This document shows, piece after piece, positions 6,908 through 14,859 of a stretch of DNA of 40,120 nt (positions are counted from its first letter, which is position 1; each line of letters starts with the position of its first letter). The notes below the pieces were generated by a model, which was given only the letters and a program-made list of their open reading frames with translations, made no database searches and had not been told where the DNA came from. The stretch spans positions 1 through 40,120 of the forward strand of contig NZ_VSTH01000034.1 of NCBI RefSeq assembly GCF_008123965.1, read 5' to 3'. This DNA is from Bradyrhizobium hipponense (GTDB lineage Bacteria > Pseudomonadota > Alphaproteobacteria > Rhizobiales > Xanthobacteraceae). The position numbers and the translations under genes were made by a program.

Positions 6908-7915
6908 TCAGCCGGCGACGCGGCGCGGGCCCGTGCGGGCTGCCGACGACGTCGCGGCGGGCCGCGATGGCGTTTCGAGGCACTGCGTGGCGATTTCGAG
7001 GCTGGCGACGCCCTCGTCGCCGGTCACCGCCGGCGCCTCGCCGTGGCGGACGGCCCGAAGGAACGCGATCAGTTCGGCGCGCAAGGGCTCGTCGTGCCCG
7101 ACCGGCAGATGCCGCATCGAATAGCTGCCATCGGGCTTGAAGCCGAAACATTCGGTGACCTGGCGCGTCAAGAGATCGCCCATCACATATTTGCCACGGG
7201 TCGCGACCGTGACGCTGCGCGCCTTGAACGGCGTCAGCCAGTTGGTGTTGATGTGAGCGAGTACGCCGGATGCGGTGCGGAACTGCAGCAGCGCGATGTC
7301 CTCGCGCTCGGCCACCGCGCTCGACAATTGCGGCTGCACCTCGACGATGTCGGATTCGGTGAACCATCGGATCAGATCGATGTCGTGCACGGCGAGATCG
7401 ATGACGACGCCGACATTGGACATGCGCGGCGGGAACGGACCGACGCGCGTGATCGCGATCGAGAGGATATCCTCGCCCGCGATCGCCTGCTTGACCGCGG
7501 CGACCGCCGGATTGAAGCGCTCGACATGGCCGACCATCAGCGTCACGCCGGCCTTTTGCGCGGCGGAGACGATCTCGCGGCCTTCCGCGACCGTGGACGC
7601 AATCGGCTTCTCGACCAGCACGTGGATGTTCTTGGCGATGCAGGCGAGCGCGATCTCGTGATGCAGATGGGTCGGCGCCGCGATGGTGACGGCATCGACG
7701 CCTGCGGCGAGCAGCTGGTCGAGCGTTTCGAAACCCTGGCAGTTGGCGAGATCGCAGGTGCGCGCGAGGTGAACCGGCGAAGGATCGACCACACCGACAA
7801 GGCTGACGCCGGGCAACCCCGCGAGCACGCGCGCGTGGTTGCTGCCCATCACGCCGGCACCAATAACGCCGACGCGCAAGCCGGCCTTTGCCGGTGCAGA
7901 CCCTTTGGAACTCAT
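6908..7915 (-). CDS. Gfo/Idh/MocA family NAD(P)-dependent sugar oxidoreductase
   Basis: The 335-residue protein has an N-terminal Rossmann fold (LRVGVIGAGVMGSNHARVL) and the EKPIA motif whose lysine is catalytic in this family. It also has the helix DLAVHDIDLIRWF, which carries the conserved histidine region. Family members oxidise or reduce a sugar hydroxyl or keto group using NAD(P). Directly followed by a DegT aminotransferase, it could oxidise C3 of a UDP-sugar acid (WbpB/WlbA type) before amination. The last 25 residues are alanine- and arginine-rich and look disordered. The ATG at 7915 has only a distant GGGG upstream, so the start is less certain. An 18-bp palindrome lies 50-67 bp upstream. 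Confidence 0.85.
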   Translation of the reverse strand: MSSKGSAPAKAGLRVGVIGAGVMGSNHARVLAGLPGVSLVGVVDPSPVHLARTCDLANCQGFETLDQLLAAGVDAVTIAAPTHLHHEIALACIAKNIHVLVEKPIASTVAEGREIVSAAQKAGVTLMVGHVERFNPAVAAVKQAIAGEDILSIAITRVGPFPPRMSNVGVVIDLAVHDIDLIRWFTESDIVEVQPQLSSAVAEREDIALLQFRTASGVLAHINTNWLTPFKARSVTVATRGKYVMGDLLTRQVTECFGFKPDGSYSMRHLPVGHDEPLRAELIAFLRAVRHGEAPAVTGDEGVASLEIATQCLETPSRPAATSSAARTGPRRVAG

Positions 7916-7964
7916 CTGAGCAAACCCCGATTCAACGCAAATCCCCGGGCTGCTTCTAGCACGG

Positions 7965-7982
7965 TCGCCACATTTGTGGCGA
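7965..7982. promoter_or_regulatory. Perfect inverted repeat upstream of the Gfo/Idh gene
   Basis: TCGCCACA at 7965-7972 is mirrored by TGTGGCGA at 7975-7982 with only 2 nt between them. The tiny spacer makes an RNA hairpin poor and suits a dimeric DNA-binding protein. It sits 50-67 bp upstream of the Gfo/Idh start codon, where an operator would lie. No regulator is recognised for it. Confidence 0.45.
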
Positions 7983-8100
7983 ACGCAGAGCTGGCCGAGC
8001 GGACACGATTTGATTCAAAAAGTTACACGCTCCCCGGGCGTTAAGCCGCTGAAAGAAACCGCTCTTTCGGCCCGGATCGCGTGATTCGGAAGCTTGCTGG

Positions 8101-9519
8101 TTACGACCTTTGATAGTCGTCTTCAATCCGGATGATGTCGTCTTCCCCGAGATAGCTGCCGGTCTGGACCTCGATCAGCTCCAGCATGATCTTGCCGGGA
8201 TTCTCCATCCGGTGCACCGCGCCCATCGGGATGTAGATCGACTCGTTCTCGTGCACCGTCTTCACGGTCTCGTTGACGGTGACGCGCGCGGCACCGCGGA
8301 CCACGATCCAGTGCTCGGCGCGGTGATGGTGCTTCTGCAGCGACAGCCGCCCGCCGGGCTTGACCACGATGCGCTTGACCTGGTGGCGCTCGCCATTGTC
8401 GACCGACTGATAGCTGCCCCAGGGCCGATGCACCTTGAGGTGCTCCTCGGTGACCTTCGGCGCGACCGCCTTGAGCTTCGTCACCAGCCGCTTCAGGCCG
8501 TTGGCATCGTTCTGGCGCGAGACCAGCACCGCGTCCGCAGTCGCCACCACGACGAGATTATCGACGCCTTCGAGTGCCACCAGCGCCGAATCGGTGGTGA
8601 CGTTGCAGTTGCGGGAGTCTTCGAACACCGCGGCGCCGTGCGCAGCGTTGCCTTGCGCGTCCTTCTTCGACAACTCCCACACCGCGTGCCAGGAGCCGAC
8701 GTCGGACCAGCCGCAGGACACCGGCACCACCGCGGCGCGCGAGGTTTTTTCCATCACCGCATAATCGATCGAGATCGCCTTGGCCGAGCCGAATGCCTGC
8801 GGCTCCAGCGTCACGAAGGACAGATCGCGGCCGGCATTGGTGACCGCATTGGCGACCGCTTCAACGCTTCCTGCGTCGAGCTTGCGATATTCGTCGAGCA
8901 GCAGGGCGGCCGGAAACATGAAGTTGCCGCTGTTCCAGAGATAGCCGGAGTTGACGTAGTCGGCGGCCTTCACCGCGTCCGGCTTCTCGACGAAGCGCGC
9001 CACCGCATGCACCTCGCCCGAGATCGCCTCACCCGGGCTGATATAGCCGTATTCGGTCGCGGGCCGCTCCGGCTTGACGCCGAAGGTGACGATGCGCTCG
9101 GCGCTCGCGGCAACGAGCCCTTCGCGGCAGGCGGCGACGAAGGCGGCTGTGTCGTGCACCACGTGGTCGGCGGCGAGCGCGAGCACGACGGCGTCAGCGG
9201 CGCGTACTTGCGCGAACACCGCACCCGCGGCGATCGCGGGGCCGGAATCGCGCCGCATCGGCTCGAGGATCACGTCGGCCTCGATGCCGATCTCGGCCAG
9301 CTGTTCCAGCACCATGAAACGGTAGGACGCATTGGTGATGACGATCGGCCGATCGAACAGCGACGCCTCCGAGACGCGCAGCAGCGTGTCCTGGAAGGTC
9401 GAGCGCGCGCCGAACAGCGGCAGGAATTGCTTGGGGCGCACCTCGCGCGAGGCCGGCCACAGCCGCGTGCCGGCACCGCCGCACATGATCAGGGGGATAA
9501 TGCGTTTGTCCATCGTCAT
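8101..9519 (-). CDS. manC: Mannose-1-phosphate guanylyltransferase / mannose-6-phosphate isomerase
   Basis: A two-domain enzyme of 472 residues supplying GDP-mannose. The N-terminal nucleotidyltransferase carries the pyrophosphorylase signature LIMCGGAGTRLWPASRE followed by RPKQFLPL. The C-terminal cupin domain has the type II phosphomannose isomerase metal motif in LSLQKHHHRAEHWIVV. The length agrees with AlgA/XanB/CpsB enzymes. The start at 9519 (MTMDKRIIP) has AAGG upstream and lies 1 nt after the stop of the epimerase gene, so the two are probably translationally coupled. The frame is open further upstream but overlaps the epimerase gene. Phosphomannomutase and GDP-mannose 4,6-dehydratase are not in the window, so the final sugar may be mannose itself. 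Confidence 0.93.
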   Translation of the reverse strand: MTMDKRIIPLIMCGGAGTRLWPASREVRPKQFLPLFGARSTFQDTLLRVSEASLFDRPIVITNASYRFMVLEQLAEIGIEADVILEPMRRDSGPAIAAGAVFAQVRAADAVVLALAADHVVHDTAAFVAACREGLVAASAERIVTFGVKPERPATEYGYISPGEAISGEVHAVARFVEKPDAVKAADYVNSGYLWNSGNFMFPAALLLDEYRKLDAGSVEAVANAVTNAGRDLSFVTLEPQAFGSAKAISIDYAVMEKTSRAAVVPVSCGWSDVGSWHAVWELSKKDAQGNAAHGAAVFEDSRNCNVTTDSALVALEGVDNLVVVATADAVLVSRQNDANGLKRLVTKLKAVAPKVTEEHLKVHRPWGSYQSVDNGERHQVKRIVVKPGGRLSLQKHHHRAEHWIVVRGAARVTVNETVKTVHENESIYIPMGAVHRMENPGKIMLELIEVQTGSYLGEDDIIRIEDDYQRS

Positions 9520-9520
9520 C

Positions 9521-10510
9521 TCAAACCTTGAAGTAGTCCCGATACCAGGTGACAAAATTACGGACCCCTTGCTCGATCGGCGTTGACGGCACAAAGCCGG
9601 TGTCGCGCATCAAATCCTCGACATCCGCGAACGTTTCCAGCACGTCTCCAGGCTGCATTGGCAGCAGCTCTTTGTTTGCCGTCCGGCCCAGCTCCCGCTC
9701 CATAAGCGCGACGACATGCATCAGCTCTTCGGGGTGGTGATTGCCGACATTGTAGACCCGAGATGGCGCATTTGCGGCAGCCGGCTCGTCCGCGGGCACC
9801 CGATCGATCAGCTTGGATACTACACGGGTCACGTCGTCGATATAGGTGAAGTCGCGACGCATCTTGCCATGGTTAAAGAGCCGGATCGGCCTATCAGCCA
9901 TGATCGCGTTCGCGAACAGAAACAGCGCCATATCGGGCCGCCCCCACGGTCCGTAGATGGTGAAGAAGCGCAGGCCCGTGACCGGCAGCCGGTAGAGATG
10001 GCTGTAGGACTGCGCCATCAGCTCGTTCGCCTTCTTGGTCGCGGCGTAGAAGCTGACGGGATGATCGGTCCGGTCCTGCACGGCAAATGGCAGTTTTGTG
10101 TTGGCGCCATAAACGGAGGATGACGAGGCGTAGACGAGATGACGACAGAAATTGTTCCGGCAGCCCTCGAGCACGTTGAGGAAGCCCTGGAGGTTGGAAT
10201 CGGCGTAAGCGTGCGGATTGTCGATCGAGTAGCGCACGCCGGCCTGCGCGGCGAGATGCACGACTTTGGCGAATCCGTGTCGCGCAAACAGCGCCGCGAT
10301 GGTGTCGCGGTCGGCGAGATCGGCCTGCACGAAGGAGAAGCGGGGATCGTTCCGCAGCAGCTCCAGGCGCGCCTGTTTGAGCGCCGGATCATAATAACTG
10401 TTGAGATTGTCGAGCCCGACGACGGACCGGCCCTCGCCCAGGAGCTGCCGGGCGACATGAAAGCCGATGAAGCCGGCGGCACCCGTGACCAAAATTGGCT
10501 GATCCGTCAT
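9521..10510 (-). CDS. UDP-glucuronate 4-epimerase-like SDR enzyme
   Basis: An extended short-chain dehydrogenase of 329 residues. The NAD-binding GAAGFIGFHVAR motif is at the N-terminus, the catalytic serine region is SSSSVYG, and the YxxxK pair is in YAATKKANE. Features typical of UDP-GlcA 4-epimerases are visible: VVGLDNLNSYYDPALK after the Rossmann start, AGVRYSIDNPHAY, and TIYGPWGRPDMA. It should interconvert UDP-glucuronate and UDP-galacturonate, and galacturonate is a common LPS component in rhizobia. It is the first gene of a pair with manC. The ATG at 10510 has TTGGGAA upstream. Exact substrate is inferred from resemblance to the LpsL/Cap1J-type group. Confidence 0.85.
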   Translation of the reverse strand: MTDQPILVTGAAGFIGFHVARQLLGEGRSVVGLDNLNSYYDPALKQARLELLRNDPRFSFVQADLADRDTIAALFARHGFAKVVHLAAQAGVRYSIDNPHAYADSNLQGFLNVLEGCRNNFCRHLVYASSSSVYGANTKLPFAVQDRTDHPVSFYAATKKANELMAQSYSHLYRLPVTGLRFFTIYGPWGRPDMALFLFANAIMADRPIRLFNHGKMRRDFTYIDDVTRVVSKLIDRVPADEPAAANAPSRVYNVGNHHPEELMHVVALMERELGRTANKELLPMQPGDVLETFADVEDLMRDTGFVPSTPIEQGVRNFVTWYRDYFKV

Positions 10511-10592
10511 CCTGTTCCCAAGGGTCCTTCACCCGCGCCCGCGATCGGCGCCTGTTTAGCTGTTGCGCCAAGCGGGCGATATCCCGCCGCCG

Positions 10593-10628
10593 TTCATGAC
10601 CGCTTCCTTTCATGACAGCTTCCTTTCA
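10593..10628. repeat. 16-bp tandem repeat in a divergent promoter region
   Basis: TTCATGACCGCTTCCT (10593-10608) is followed directly by TTCATGACAGCTTCCT (10609-10624) and then TTCA. The two units differ by one base. They lie in the 219 bp between the divergent epimerase and LPG-synthase-type membrane protein genes, so they could bind a regulator as a direct repeat or be a simple duplication. Confidence 0.6.
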
Positions 10629-10729
10629 GCTATTGCAAGATCGGCGCCAAAACCATACCAAAGCGGCCGAATTCGGCGCTTCGCGTCGGGTCGCCACAAA
10701 TCTTCGCAAACCCTGTTCATGCGGGCGAG

Positions 10730-11689
10730 ATGCGCCGAATCCTGCTGTCGACGGCCAAAATCCTGATTTCCGCGGCGCTGCTCTATCTGGCGCTGCGCAA
10801 GGTGGATCTGTCCGAACTGTTTTCGCGTTTCACCGTGACCAGCCTGTTCTGGATTGGCATGGCGATCGCGATTACGTTCCTGCAAATCTTCGTCGGGGTG
10901 CTGCGCTGGCGCGAGGTCAGCGCCGAATGCGGCGCGCAGCTCGAGCTCGGCCGTGCCATGCGTTACAACGTGATCGGCGCGTTCTTCAACCAGACCCTGC
11001 CATCCGCGATCGGCGGCGATGCGGTCCGGCTGTGGCTGGTCGCGCGCGCCGGCGCCGGATGGCGCGCGGCGACCTACTCGATCTTCGTCGACCGCGCGAT
11101 TGGCCTGATCGCGCTTGCGATCATCATCGTCGCGAGCCTGCCCTGGAGTTACGCCCTCATCACCGATCCGCACGGACGATCGGCGCTGGTGCTTGTCGAC
11201 CTTGCGGCACTCGCAGGCGGCCTTGGTTTCCTGGTCTTCGGCGCGCTGAAATGGCCGTGGCTGAAGACCTGGTGGGCAACCCATCACATCCACGCCTGCG
11301 CGGTGATCGCGAACCGCGTGATCTTCAGCGCGGCGCGCGGACCGATCATCGCCATCCTGTCGCTCGCCATTCACGTGCTCGCCGTCGTCATCGCCTGGTG
11401 CGTGGTGCAGTCGATTGCCGCGCCGGTCAGCTTCGGCCAGGTCTTCCTGCTGCTCCCGCCGGTCATGCTGATCACCTTGATGCCGATCTCGATCGCCGGC
11501 TGGGGCGTACGCGAGGCCACGATGGGGCTGGCGTTCGGCTTCGCCGGGCTCGCTGCGAACGAAGGCGTCAACGTCTCGCTGCTGTTCGGCGCCGTCTCGT
11601 TCATCGTCGGCGCATTCGGCGGATTAGTCTGGATATTCAGTGCGGAGAAGGCTCAGCAGGGATCGCGGCCGATCGGGGTGCCGGAGTGA
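10730..11689 (+). CDS. Lysylphosphatidylglycerol synthase-type transmembrane protein (UPF0104/YbhN-like)
   Basis: The 319-residue integral membrane protein has about eight hydrophobic segments. The signature of the LPG synthase flippase-like domain is present: LRWREVSAECGAQLELGRAMRYN, with FFNQTLPSAIGGDAVRLW after it, and later PISIAGWGVREATMGLAF. The soluble aminoacyltransferase domain of MprF is absent, so it cannot make lysyl-PG by itself. Stand-alone members often sit in polysaccharide or lipid loci and may move lipid-linked molecules. Its stop overlaps the GTG start of the WbpL-like transferase (GTGA), which suggests a joint role in lipid-linked sugar handling. The ATG at 10730 has GGGCGAG close upstream. 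The role is inferred from context. Confidence 0.85.
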   Translation: MRRILLSTAKILISAALLYLALRKVDLSELFSRFTVTSLFWIGMAIAITFLQIFVGVLRWREVSAECGAQLELGRAMRYNVIGAFFNQTLPSAIGGDAVRLWLVARAGAGWRAATYSIFVDRAIGLIALAIIIVASLPWSYALITDPHGRSALVLVDLAALAGGLGFLVFGALKWPWLKTWWATHHIHACAVIANRVIFSAARGPIIAILSLAIHVLAVVIAWCVVQSIAAPVSFGQVFLLLPPVMLITLMPISIAGWGVREATMGLAFGFAGLAANEGVNVSLLFGAVSFIVGAFGGLVWIFSAEKAQQGSRPIGVPE

Positions 11690-12705
11690 ATCCGGCCAGC
11701 GCCGCTCTCGCCGTCGGACCATCGCTGCTCGCCGTCGCGATCGCCGCGCTGATTTCGGCCCTCATCACCTGGACCAGCCGTCCCCTGCTGCAGCGCTACG
11801 CACTGGCGCGTCCGAATGCGCGGTCCTCGCATCGCATCCCCACCCCGCAGGGTGCGGGCATCGCGGTGATCGCCGCCACGCTGCTGGTTGCTTCGGTCTG
11901 GGGCGCCTGGACCAGCGTCGCGATTCCGCCGACGCTGGTGGCTGCGACAGTCTCGATCGCGCTGGTCGGATTAGCAGACGACATCGTGTCGCTGCCAGTA
12001 CTGGTGCGGCTGGTGCTGCAGGCCGCCGCCGTCGGCGCGGTCGTGTTCACCTCGCCCGAGACTGCGCGCATCGTTCCGGCCCTGCCGCTCGCGCTGGAGC
12101 GCGGCCTCATCCTGCTTGCGGGCGTCTGGTTCGTGAACCTCGTCAACTTCATGGACGGGCTCGACCTGATGACCGCAGCGGAAGTGGTGCCGGTCACCGC
12201 GGCGCTGATGCTGCTCGGATGGCTCGGCGAACTGTCCTGGCCGGCCGCGCTCGTCGCCACGGCGCTGTGCGGGGCCATGCTCGGCTTTGCGCCATTCAAC
12301 CGTCCGGTCGCAAAGGTGTTTCTCGGCGATGTCGGCAGCTTGCCGATCGGCCTCCTGCTCGGATGGTGCCTGCTGGAGCTCGCCTGGCATGGGCAGCCGG
12401 CCGCAGCGCTATTGCTGCCGGCCTATTACCTCGCGGATTCCACCATCACGCTGTTTCGCCGCATCGCAAGGCGCGAACCGTTCTGGTCGGCGCACCGTTC
12501 ACATTTTTACCAGCGCGCCACGGACAACGGTTTCACGGTCTCGCGGGTGATCGCCGAGGTCCTCGCCCTTAATCTCCTGCTCGCGCTGCTGGCCATCGTC
12601 ACCATTCGCGCCGGTTCGGCGGCGTTCACGATGCTCGCGCTGCTGGCGGGCGCGATCGCGGTCGGATTCGTGCTGCGGCGGTTCTCCCACCCTCAGGGGT
12701 CCTGA
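11686..12705 (+). CDS. Undecaprenyl-phosphate glycosyl-1-phosphate transferase, WbpL/WecA-like (MraY family)
   Basis: The 339-residue polytopic enzyme belongs to the polyprenyl-phosphate N-acetylhexosamine-1-phosphate transferases. Family motifs are visible: SSHRIPTPQGAGIAV near the N-terminus, LVGLADD, NLVNFMDGLDLMTAAE, and KVFLGDVGSLPIGLLLG. The acidic residues in these motifs bind Mg and the substrate phosphates. A basic cytoplasmic loop ends in WSAHRSHFYQRATDNG. It should place the first sugar phosphate on undecaprenyl phosphate to start O-antigen assembly. Start: the GTG at 11686 overlaps the previous stop as GTGA. The long upstream frame is an artefact of the alternative frame of the preceding gene. 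With WbpM- and WbpV-like genes next door, N-acetylquinovosamine phosphate is the likely donor sugar. Confidence 0.88.
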   Translation: MNPASAALAVGPSLLAVAIAALISALITWTSRPLLQRYALARPNARSSHRIPTPQGAGIAVIAATLLVASVWGAWTSVAIPPTLVAATVSIALVGLADDIVSLPVLVRLVLQAAAVGAVVFTSPETARIVPALPLALERGLILLAGVWFVNLVNFMDGLDLMTAAEVVPVTAALMLLGWLGELSWPAALVATALCGAMLGFAPFNRPVAKVFLGDVGSLPIGLLLGWCLLELAWHGQPAAALLLPAYYLADSTITLFRRIARREPFWSAHRSHFYQRATDNGFTVSRVIAEVLALNLLLALLAIVTIRAGSAAFTMLALLAGAIAVGFVLRRFSHPQGS

Positions 12706-13640
12706 GCCGACAGCGCAAGCCGCAAGCCCTCCTCGAGCGTGACCTGCGGCTGCCAGCCGGTTGCGATCGCCTTGGAGACGTTGAGCTCGAGCGAGCCGAT
12801 CAGGCTGTCATAGGTATCCTGCCGGCCGATCACGCTGAGCAGCGAGCCCAGCAATTCCGGCGGCATGCCGAACAGCCGCGGGCTCTTGCCGGACGCCAGC
12901 CCCAGGCGCTCGATGAATTCAGGCGTCGAGACCTGTTCCCTGTCCGCCACCAGAAAGACCTCGAAATTACTCGCGGGATCGGGGTGGGCAAGCCGGCGCA
13001 GGATGAACGACGAGAGATTTTGCACCGCCAGGAAGGCACGGTGGTTCCGGATCGCGCCAAAGGGCAGCGGCAGTCCGAGGTTCACCGCGCGCGTCAGCAG
13101 TGCAAAATTGCCCCTGGCGCCCGCGCCATAGACCAGTGGCGGCCTGATCACCGAGATACTCATGTCGCTGTCGCGCGCGAGCGTCCTCAGTCCCGCCTCG
13201 GCCGCAGCCTTGGACATGCCGTAGAGACCGCGTGGCGTGAGGATGTCGTCCTCGCTGAACGGTGCGCGGCCCTCATTGCTGCGGCCATGCACGAGAACAG
13301 TGCTGACGAAGATGAACTGACGCACGCCGGTTGTCGCCGCACAGCGCGCCAGGTGCAGCGTGCCGGCGATATTGACGTTGCGGTAGAGCTGGACCGCATG
13401 CTCCTCGTGCTTGTGATGCACACGCGCGGCGAGATGAATGACGGCATCGACGCCTTCCAGCGCAGCTGACCAATCGGTATCGGGGCCGATCGATTCGATG
13501 ACGACCTCGTCGTCGAGGCCTTCCGGGTTGCGGACCGCGCGGCGGACCGACCATCCTTCACGCGAGAGCGCGGGCGCGACATGACGGCCGACGAAGCCGC
13601 TTGCTCCCGTGACCAACACCACCGGCTTGCGTTCGCTCAT
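12693..13640 (-). CDS. NAD-dependent sugar epimerase/reductase, WbpV-like
   Basis: An extended SDR of 315 residues, with the cofactor motif VTGASGFVGRHVAPAL, the serine region FVSTVLVHG, and the YxxxK pair in LYGMSKAAAE. It resembles the WbpV/WreQ group, which reduces the 4-keto intermediate made by WbpM-type dehydratases to UDP-N-acetylquinovosamine. Neighbourhood supports this: a WbpM-like gene is two genes upstream in the same transcript and a WbpL-like transferase lies opposite. A 4-epimerase (UDP-GlcNAc to UDP-GalNAc) is the main alternative. The ATG at 13640 has GGAG 5 nt upstream and overlaps the stop of the preceding GT4 gene (ATGA). Its 3' end overlaps the convergent WbpL-like gene by 13 bp. 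Confidence 0.82.
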   Translation of the reverse strand: MSERKPVVLVTGASGFVGRHVAPALSREGWSVRRAVRNPEGLDDEVVIESIGPDTDWSAALEGVDAVIHLAARVHHKHEEHAVQLYRNVNIAGTLHLARCAATTGVRQFIFVSTVLVHGRSNEGRAPFSEDDILTPRGLYGMSKAAAEAGLRTLARDSDMSISVIRPPLVYGAGARGNFALLTRAVNLGLPLPFGAIRNHRAFLAVQNLSSFILRRLAHPDPASNFEVFLVADREQVSTPEFIERLGLASGKSPRLFGMPPELLGSLLSVIGRQDTYDSLIGSLELNVSKAIATGWQPQVTLEEGLRLALSAQDP

Positions 13641-14857
13641 CGTTGCTCCGCCAATTCGGGACTGTGCAGCAATTCGTCGACCAGGGCGGCATAGGCGTTC
13701 ATCGCAGTGGCGCGATCGAACTTCGATGCCGCCTTCACGGCCCGCTCCGTCATGGCACCGGTGTCGGAGCGCGACGCATTGCGGATTGCTTCGGCCAGTT
13801 GATCGGCGCGGCCCGGCGTGACGACCCAGCCGAGCCCGTTTTCCACCACCGTCAGCGCGGCCTCGGCTTCCGGCTCGGAGACCAGCACGACGGGACGGCC
13901 GACCGCCAGCAGATTGTAGAATCGGCTCGGCACCGACACCCCGGCGACGTCCTTCCGGTACGGAATGATCCAGAGGTCCGCAGAAGTCAGGAACGCCTCG
14001 AGCTCCGCATCCTCGACGCGCGCCACGAAGGAGACATTGGGCAGGTTCGAAGCCGTCTGCAACTGCTTCAACCGCTCGAAGCCGATGCCCCAGCCGGAGA
14101 GCAGGAAGTGGATGTCCGGCTCGTCCTTCAGAAGCCGCGCCGCCTCGAACACGATCTCCGGATCGTGGGTGAAGCCGAGATTGCCCGACAGGCCGACAAT
14201 GAAGCGGGCCGCGAGCGTCTTGCGAAACGGATTGTCCGGTGTCGCCGGCCGTGGCGCGGGCACGAGCGTGGCCCAGTTCGGGATGAAGCGGATCTTGTTC
14301 CGCGCCATGCCGCGATAGCTCAGGAGCGGCCGTTCTGCATCGCGGCCGATGGTGATGACGGCATTGAGCGCGCGGAACATCAAGGCGTTGGCGGCGCGCA
14401 TCGTCCGGGTTACGATCGAACCGGGCTTGAGAAGCCCCGCCGTCACCAGCACCTCGGGGAAGAGGTCGTGCAGGATCAGCGCCGAGCGGGCCCGCCTCAG
14501 CTTTGCGGCCGCGGCGACCGCGTAAGGCAGCATGAACGGCGCAGTGACGGTGACCACGACGTCGCCGGGCCGAAGCTGCCGCAGCAACGCAAGGAAGGTG
14601 CGCGCGACGAAAAGCAATTCGGCCGCGCCACGCCGGATCAGCGCCGCCTTGCCGGTCACGCGGTTCTTGACGGCGACAATGCGCGGCTTGCCCGGACCGG
14701 CCTGCGACGCCGGCAACGCGCCGGGCGAGCCCGACAGCACGACGACCTCGTGTTCGATGGCGAGACGGCAGGCGATCTCGGCCATGATCGCCGCCGTCGT
14801 GCTCGGATCCGGCGGATAATGCTGACTCGCGACGACGATCTTGCCTCGAGACTGCAT
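13637..14857 (-). CDS. Glycosyltransferase family 4, WbuB-like
   Basis: A 406-residue GT-B glycosyltransferase. The N-terminal domain starts KIVVASQHYPPDPSTTAA, the acceptor-side pattern of WbuB-type enzymes. The C-terminal donor domain holds VGLSGNLGFTHDPEIVFEAA and the PSRFYNLLAVGRPVVLV segment with the conserved donor-binding region. WbuB relatives add the second sugar to an undecaprenyl-linked amino sugar on the cytoplasmic side. Here the acceptor would be the N-acetylquinovosamine primed by the WbpL-like enzyme; that is inference. The ATG at 14857 follows the stop of the WbpM-like gene by 2 nt and lacks a good ribosome site of its own, which suggests translational coupling. The upstream open frame overlaps the previous gene and is rejected. 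Confidence 0.87.
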   Translation of the reverse strand: MQSRGKIVVASQHYPPDPSTTAAIMAEIACRLAIEHEVVVLSGSPGALPASQAGPGKPRIVAVKNRVTGKAALIRRGAAELLFVARTFLALLRQLRPGDVVVTVTAPFMLPYAVAAAAKLRRARSALILHDLFPEVLVTAGLLKPGSIVTRTMRAANALMFRALNAVITIGRDAERPLLSYRGMARNKIRFIPNWATLVPAPRPATPDNPFRKTLAARFIVGLSGNLGFTHDPEIVFEAARLLKDEPDIHFLLSGWGIGFERLKQLQTASNLPNVSFVARVEDAELEAFLTSADLWIIPYRKDVAGVSVPSRFYNLLAVGRPVVLVSEPEAEAALTVVENGLGWVVTPGRADQLAEAIRNASRSDTGAMTERAVKAASKFDRATAMNAYAALVDELLHSPELAEQR

Positions 14858-14859
14858 GG

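Noticed and set aside
7981..8035. Stretch resembling the 5' part of a Ser/Leu tRNA (GAGCTGGCCGAGCGGAC)
   Set aside because: No complete cloverleaf: no anticodon arm, no proper T-arm and no matching acceptor stem can be drawn.
8051..8068. Hairpin GAAAGA/TCTTTC downstream of manC
   Set aside because: Short 6-bp stem with no U-tract on the minus strand, so it is not a convincing terminator.
10612..12705. 697-codon plus-strand frame covering the LPG-type and WbpL-like genes
   Set aside because: Only the last 339 codons encode a recognisable protein. The first part is the alternative frame of the LPG-synthase-type gene, rich in arginine as expected for a shadow frame.
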